Shown: positions 58,841 to 64,000 of the stretch, in pieces
Layout of the letters: every line of letters begins with the position of its first letter
Position numbering within the stretch: position 1 is the stretch's first letter
Origin: Collybiopsis luxurians FD-317 M1
Lineage: Eukaryota; Basidiomycota; Agaricomycetes; Agaricales; Omphalotaceae
Assembly: GCA_000827265.1 (NCBI GenBank)
Contig: KN834761.1
Location: forward strand, 844,322-908,321
Reading direction: 5' to 3'
DNA: 64,000 bases
The notes under the pieces: generated by a model
What the model was told of the DNA's origin: nothing
Seen by the model: only the letters and a program-made list of their open reading frames with translations
Databases searched by the model: none
Translations under genes and position numbers: made by a program

Positions 58841-60875
58841 GCCCAGAACCTCAAAGTCCGACACTGCTTCCATTTTTGATCCACCGCGGGCAAAATCAGA
58901 TGGGATGACCACCCTTCCCATCCCCCTTTCCAAATTCCTGTGCTAATCTGCCCATCGTCATGGTGCTGTGCCCCAAAAATTAACAAGCCGCAGTTCAGTT
59001 TTTTCGTCACTATGATATATCATATCTCGTCCCCCCTAACCTTCTCTTCGGATTCAAGATTAAACCGAAATGCGCTGCTCCTCTTTGTCGAATCTCATGG
59101 ATACGGTGGGTCAGAATGACCCATAGCTGTTGGGTGCGCAGGCATGTGTCCCCTTGGTTATGATTTCATCCTCAGGGTCAATAAATTGACCTGCTTGACG
59201 TGCACCAAAAACATATGTACCGCGTTCATATGTAAGTAGTACTTACATCATTCATCGATATCAAAACGTCCAGGTTCTGTCTGTCTTCCCTTCCGATTTT
59301 AAATTTCGACTGTAATCAGAGACTAGGATTCGTGATACCGACACGTTCAAGTGGTCTATCGGAAGGTTCGAGATTCCGACACGACACGCATTCGCCTGTT
59401 GGAGAGAGTGGGATCAGCACTAGAATTATTATTGTCTCTAACGGACGGAACGTACCTTGCCTCGAAAGGTGAAAGGCAATTTAATCCGATGCAGCTCCTA
59501 CCTAATGATGATACCATACCTCGCCATACTCGAGTGGGCATAAGACGGGAGAATCGGCTTCCTTCCCGGGCCCGGACCACCTGCTGCTAGCCATAGGTAG
59601 GTGGGATAATTATCTTATCGATATCGATGTCGATTCCAATGCGTCCATCGACCTATTTTTTTAATTACGCGTTCATCCGCTTATCTCTACGAGTTGGAGC
59701 GGAACGCCTAGGTACGCGTACACATACACTCACTCACGCATAGGTACATAGTACACGCTATATGTAGAAAGGAAGGAAGGAAGGAAGGAAAGAAGTATAT
59801 TACACGGCACGGTCCAAGATCTGAACGCCGGTTTTCCGAAAAGTATCCCGATGCGGCGCAAGCATCATGATCATCGTCCTCAGGGCGGTCATGAGCAAGT
59901 GGGTACGAGGAGCTCACAACTGACCCGCCAAGTCACTGCTGCAGATCCCCCGCCGACATAGAACGGGAAGAAGAATAAGTAGATGACCTGGAATTTGGGT
60001 ATAGGAAAGTTGTGATAGGATTCACCAACTCTACCGAGTTTCCAGCGGAATGACTGGTAGAAGGAGGCTGGATTGTGTGGAGACATTCGGATGATGATGA
60101 TGACGTTGATGGTAATGGCTGGGCTGAAATATTAAAAGGTCCATCGGCGGTGGATGATCGGGATTTCTTTAAAAGAGTATAAGTAATACGCTACTCCAAT
60201 CTATCATCGGCAGTCGCAACATCGATGAGAAATGAGTTTAGAAGAGGGGGAGGGGGAGGGGTTTGAGCCTAGAACCGCGATAGCTTACTTACAGTACTAC
60301 TAACGATACTTATGTCCCGTGTTATACACTCCTTTCCATCCATCCATCCATCCTTCTTTCCGTTCCGTCAAGACCGGGGGCTGTACGCGGCAGAAAAACT
60401 GCTCAGCTCTAGACGGATCAATCATTCCACTCGACTTCTAGTGAGGGACATATAGGAGGGATATCCCTTCGCAGTCAAGTTTCGACGTCGATGGGGTACT
60501 CGAATCTTGAATGATTTAAGTATACTACACCCGTCATATACACGCGTTCCAAGACCAAAATCCAGACTCTGCCCGACATCGCCAATGGCCAAGCCAGGGA
60601 CCAAAAGATGAAAAAAGCACGAACCACGCGCCTCGAGTCTCCTATCTTAAGCTCTTCCAATCCATCACATACGAAATAGATTTTCTGATACTTTCAGCAC
60701 AAAACAAAACAAACCAAACACGATCCCCGGATGGTGATTCTTGATGGTAGAAACTGCTTCCGGCGTGGAGATTATCATGATGAACCTGTTTGGACTGAGG
60801 TATAAGAGAGAGTCTGAGTGGAGCTACCGGGACAAGTATAACGTTCTTGACTCTTTCCTCGAACCCTCATGACTC
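58841..60875. other. intergenic, simple repeats
   Basis: No gene supported. (GGAA)n is at about 59771-59790, and TCCATCCATCCATCCATCC near 60335-60353. Confidence 0.4.
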
Positions 60876-60937
60876 AGGCGATCATAGTCTGTTGCTCTTC
60901 TGGAGTCTCCCAAAAGGGCAACAGACTATGATCACCT
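60876..60937. repeat. long-stem hairpin
   Basis: AGGCGATCATAGTCTGTTGC at 60876-60895 is matched by the reverse complement of 60918-60937, with one mismatch in 20. Pairing can extend inward (CTTCTGG with CCAAAAG) to leave a loop of about 8 nt. It may be transcribed as a structured RNA, or be a palindromic insertion scar. Confidence 0.75.
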
Positions 60938-62182
60938 ATGTCATCTGCTTGGGATATGCTAAGGGCGTTGTTACCAGTAGCTCAGCTTCACCCTGGGATG
61001 TTGATGCTCCGATTTACACGTAACACATAGTAGTAGTGGGGGGTTTTTGTCTGGTTAATGAGGAGGGAGTGGTATCTGTTAAGTCCGCTGCCCAAGCTTT
61101 GCAGAGCTGTAAAAGTTAGATTTGTATGTTAGAGATTTCGACAGTATGGGTTTTGGAGCATCGGAACGATTCCCTGGATTCAAAGTCCATAAGCAGTATA
61201 TATAGTAAGTAAATGGATGAAGAAAGGAATAAGTAGACACCGACGGCTGCGCAACTGCATAATGTTGTGCCGTCTGGTCCGGAGCAACCGTGACCAGTGG
61301 GTTTACCTTCAGCAAGATCATTGGTTGCGGTGTAGATACATCTACAACTTAATTGGGTCTAACATGCCAAACTCCACAACCTGACAGCTCTCTCTGAGCT
61401 CTCTTTTTACCTCAGGGGCATTACAAGCTCAACACTGGACAAAAATTCCAATCTGATATTTTCTTACTTGACGGAGTACTAATGTATTTCAGAACCTGTC
61501 TGTAAACGCTTACTGTGGCTCACACTCATGGGTCGTCAACGGAAGAACCTTCTTAAGTTTCTTCTACCGAATGCTTTCCCGAGTAATGGCACCATCCATT
61601 ACAGTAATATAGCTCCTACAACCGTGTTGAGTAACATTAACATTCATAGCCTTTTGGCGAGGTTGGCATTTAGCTGGTTTCATGCAGTCGCATGACAATG
61701 AGATCCCGATAGCTGTGAGTACTTAATCTTATGCTTTTAATGGTTTGATCCATATTCTTACCTAGGACACTAGCAGCAAAGTTCTTGCCTGCAAACCTAT
61801 GACTGATCCTGTGAGTCGGCCAGTGATGTGCTTAGGACTTAAGACCTAATTAGGTTTAAGGCCTTAATTTGGCTAGATCTTTATATAAGTCTTGATATAC
61901 ACAGATAACTGAGGGCACAAAACTAAGTGAATACATATATAAAGTCCATGAGTGATGAGTAACTATATTCCGAGTACTCATAAACCTGGAACAAGCTTAG
62001 AAAAAATATAACGGCAAATATTACAGATGGACATTGCAAGCAGAATATAGCAAGCCCGCATGGAACAATATAGGACTGGGCAAGACTCGATAATCCCAGC
62101 TTTGTTTTGACCTTCAATCTCCACAAACCCGGCAGTGCTGAATCTGAGTTGACTACCTTTAGCAATGTTTAGCCTGACTTCA
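60938..62182. other. intergenic with unresolved minus-strand ORFs
   Basis: Two minus-strand stretches look exon-like and cysteine-containing: about 61690-61570 (SCDCMKPAKCQ .. QHGC) and about 61350-61230 (CRCIYTATNDL .. GCSGPDGTTLCSC). No start, splice chain or family could be established, so no gene is called. Confidence 0.3.
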
Positions 62183-63575
62183 CTATTTTTCAACGTAAGA
62201 TCCTTCAGATCTTCCGATTAGATGTGATACTATGAAGACCATAGTTGGAAAAAACGGCTGTCATGTGCACTGTGTAGTAACACTTGAATGGTATGGATAT
62301 ACAACTCACTAGGGTCATGATGGCCATATATGGAAGAATATTATTGAATGTCGCATATAGATTGGGTACATTATTGGGTGATTCAGCTACCATCTTCATT
62401 GCATACCATGCTACCTATCATCCACAAGAGCCATGATTCAAAAACCTTGTCAGGGCTTATTGGAAAATTGTAAAATTCTTACCTGAAGGATACAAAGTAA
62501 AATCCCAGATTCTACCACAACCAACAGTACTTTCTGTACTCGGGTTCTGCCTGACAGATTCCGATTTTCTTTGCTAAACATATTAGCGGTCCTGAGCCAA
62601 GTTATACAGGTAAGAAATTGGAATGTGAATATTAAGTCAAGGCCGTTCCTTGAGATATACTTACAACCAGGCCTTATATGCTATCATTGATGTAGCGAGG
62701 ACATTTGATATAAGAGAAAAGAGGTAGAAGAGGTTGAATTTGAATTCTGTTCCAAACTTTTCATTCGGTGCATGGAACCACCAAAGAATTGCAGATAAAA
62801 TAATCAGCACTGTATCAATCAGGATGATACAGGTTTGCAAATATGATTCAGATAATTCCTAACTGTCCTGTGATACATTTATGGATACTCACCTGCATTG
62901 GATATGGCAAAGACAATCAAAGCGCTTTGCAGAAGTTTATTTCCATGCCATACTACCCAAGCTCTCCAAATTACCAATGTATCTCCAACTAAGAGCTATT
63001 TTTTTTCAAAAATAACAAAAAAAGTATGAAGATCAATTGAGCAACGTTGCCATGGCCTTCGGAATTTTCACTGATCACTGACACTGAGGTGACCAGACCA
63101 ACTATTGATCTGGGATAGTAGGACTGGAGCATTTGCTGTGCTGTAAGCTGCCGCCCTCTCTTCTAATGAAAAGTTATATTCAGGGTGAATCAGAAACATC
63201 TGAAGTTCCACAAATCCTGCTCCACATGCAGCCAGGAGGGCGACCATAGATGTACTGAGAAGACAAAGTTGGAAGAAAAAGGCAATCTGGAAGGGTCGTT
63301 CTCGAAGTCCCTTGTGTCTGCATAAAAACATAGTACAAAGCAGGTTATGTTCCTTTAGATTTGTGGTTTAAACTTCATTTCTTACATAAGGAAGTGAAAG
63401 GCGAAGCCTGAAACCCCAACATACAAGCCTTCAGGAAAGAGAATAATTAATGGCGGCCACGGATCTGGGCTTTCTTTTACATACTAAACAGAATAGGCAC
63501 AACAATGGATACAATAATTGCAATTTTTATATCATATCCCAGTTGAAAAATCACAGCGAAATCGTTTGCATCCAT
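62183..63575 (-). CDS. seven-helix membrane protein, Agaricomycete family (second)
   Basis: Minus-strand model, eight exons: 63485..63575, 63386..63428, 63094..63317, 62893..62988, 62665..62809, 62483..62591, 62310..62414, 62183..62257; 295 residues, all in phase. Hydrophobic spans include IAIIVSIVVPILF, YVGVSGFAFHFLI, LLSTSMVALLAACGAGF, a VGDTLVIWRAWVVWHGN block, ALIVFAISNAGVLIILSAIL, LFSLISNVLATSMIAYKAW, KVLLVVVESGILLCIL and FFPTMVFIVSHLI. The WRAWVVW, SN-x-LATS-x-IAYKAW and VESG landmarks place it in a second branch of the mushroom membrane-protein superfamily; it is only distantly like the gene at 34104. Function is unknown; receptor-like roles are often guessed but unproven. The donor at 63093 (GTCACC) and the acceptor at 62258 are the weakest calls. 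Confidence 0.7.
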
Positions 63576-64000
63576 GAGTTACAACGCAAGTGACAAAGCC
63601 CTAAAAGGCAAAACTATGAATAGCTGTCTAGGGTAAAAGACTAAAAGACAAATTTGAACTCCGGGCAGAGGGGAAGAAAATTTTCAGAAGAACCTACTGA
63701 TATATAGACGGCAGAATAGAGCTCGGGCCGGGTTACTCATATAAATATAATGGATGCAGCAAATCATCACATTTTGTTGTGCAGATGGAGTTCAAATTAG
63801 ATGGCATGGTAACAGATGGATGGAATGATAGATGATGGATGAAAGACGGGAACAAGATAGGAAACCCTTGATCAAAATATAGATATAATAAGGCGCAGTG
63901 CTATGTCACAACTTGAAGCTGACTGTACACCAGTAAATAGAGTAGAGCTTTTTATCAAAGCTTTGCTATCACCATTATCTATATTGTAAATTAGGACAAT
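63576..64000. other. upstream flank of the second membrane gene
   Basis: AT-rich flank with GATGGA-type short repeats at about 63815-63840. No gene seen. Confidence 0.4.

Overview
This window looks like nuclear DNA of a filamentous basidiomycete, most likely an Agaricomycete. Introns are many and short (about 50-110 nt, with GT..AG ends). The gene families are typical of mushroom-forming fungi: F-box paralogs, DUF6593, CFEM, CipC/DUF3759, fungal seven-helix membrane proteins, an EF-hand/ZZ-finger protein, and a two-finger GATA iron regulator. The species cannot be fixed from sequence alone. All gene models were built by reading splice sites and checking phase by hand. No transcript evidence was available.

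Layout. 1-222 is the 3' end of a GH3 beta-glucosidase. 677-11470 is a cluster of four related F-box genes: two intact (677 and 9156), one frameshifted (2791) and one decayed (4510). The decayed copy carries a transposon-like insertion with telomere-type repeats, and it lies in a ~2.6 kb segment duplicated around the fourth gene. 11767-12467 encodes a CFEM GPI-type surface protein, followed by a Tc1/mariner-like MITE. 14007-17940 holds the GATA factor of the Sre/Urbs1/Cir1 type with a dense group of GATA motifs upstream. 18-21 kb is gene-free and contains a degenerate ~180 bp tandem repeat. 21178-22968 has a DUF6593 gene and a small secreted cysteine-rich protein. About 7 kb without a convincing gene follows.

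30047-31742 is an HMG-box transcription factor, and 34104-35459 a seven-helix membrane protein. 35.5-41 kb is gene-poor and has a ~0.8 kb terminal-inverted-repeat element. 41033-45637 encodes a 1284-residue EF-hand/ZZ-finger protein.

46.2-57.4 kb is a mosaic of duplications: two near-identical aldo/keto reductase genes, an intact and a 5'-truncated short-chain dehydrogenase, a decayed 3' copy of the EF-hand/ZZ gene, two intron-containing tRNA-Ala(CGC) genes, one tRNA relic, and a PIF/Harbinger-like element. The right end has a CipC-like stress protein (58102-58733), a long perfect-stem hairpin (60876-60937) and a second seven-helix membrane protein (62183-63575).

Functionally the window is a set of independent genes, not a pathway. 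The AKR and SDR genes could both reduce carbonyl compounds, but no core biosynthetic enzyme lies beside them. The best leads are the GATA gene with its promoter sites and mirrored intron positions, the AKR/SDR/ZZ/tRNA mosaic, the tRNA-Ala pair with unrelated introns, the telomere-repeat insertion, the satellite-like array and the hairpin.
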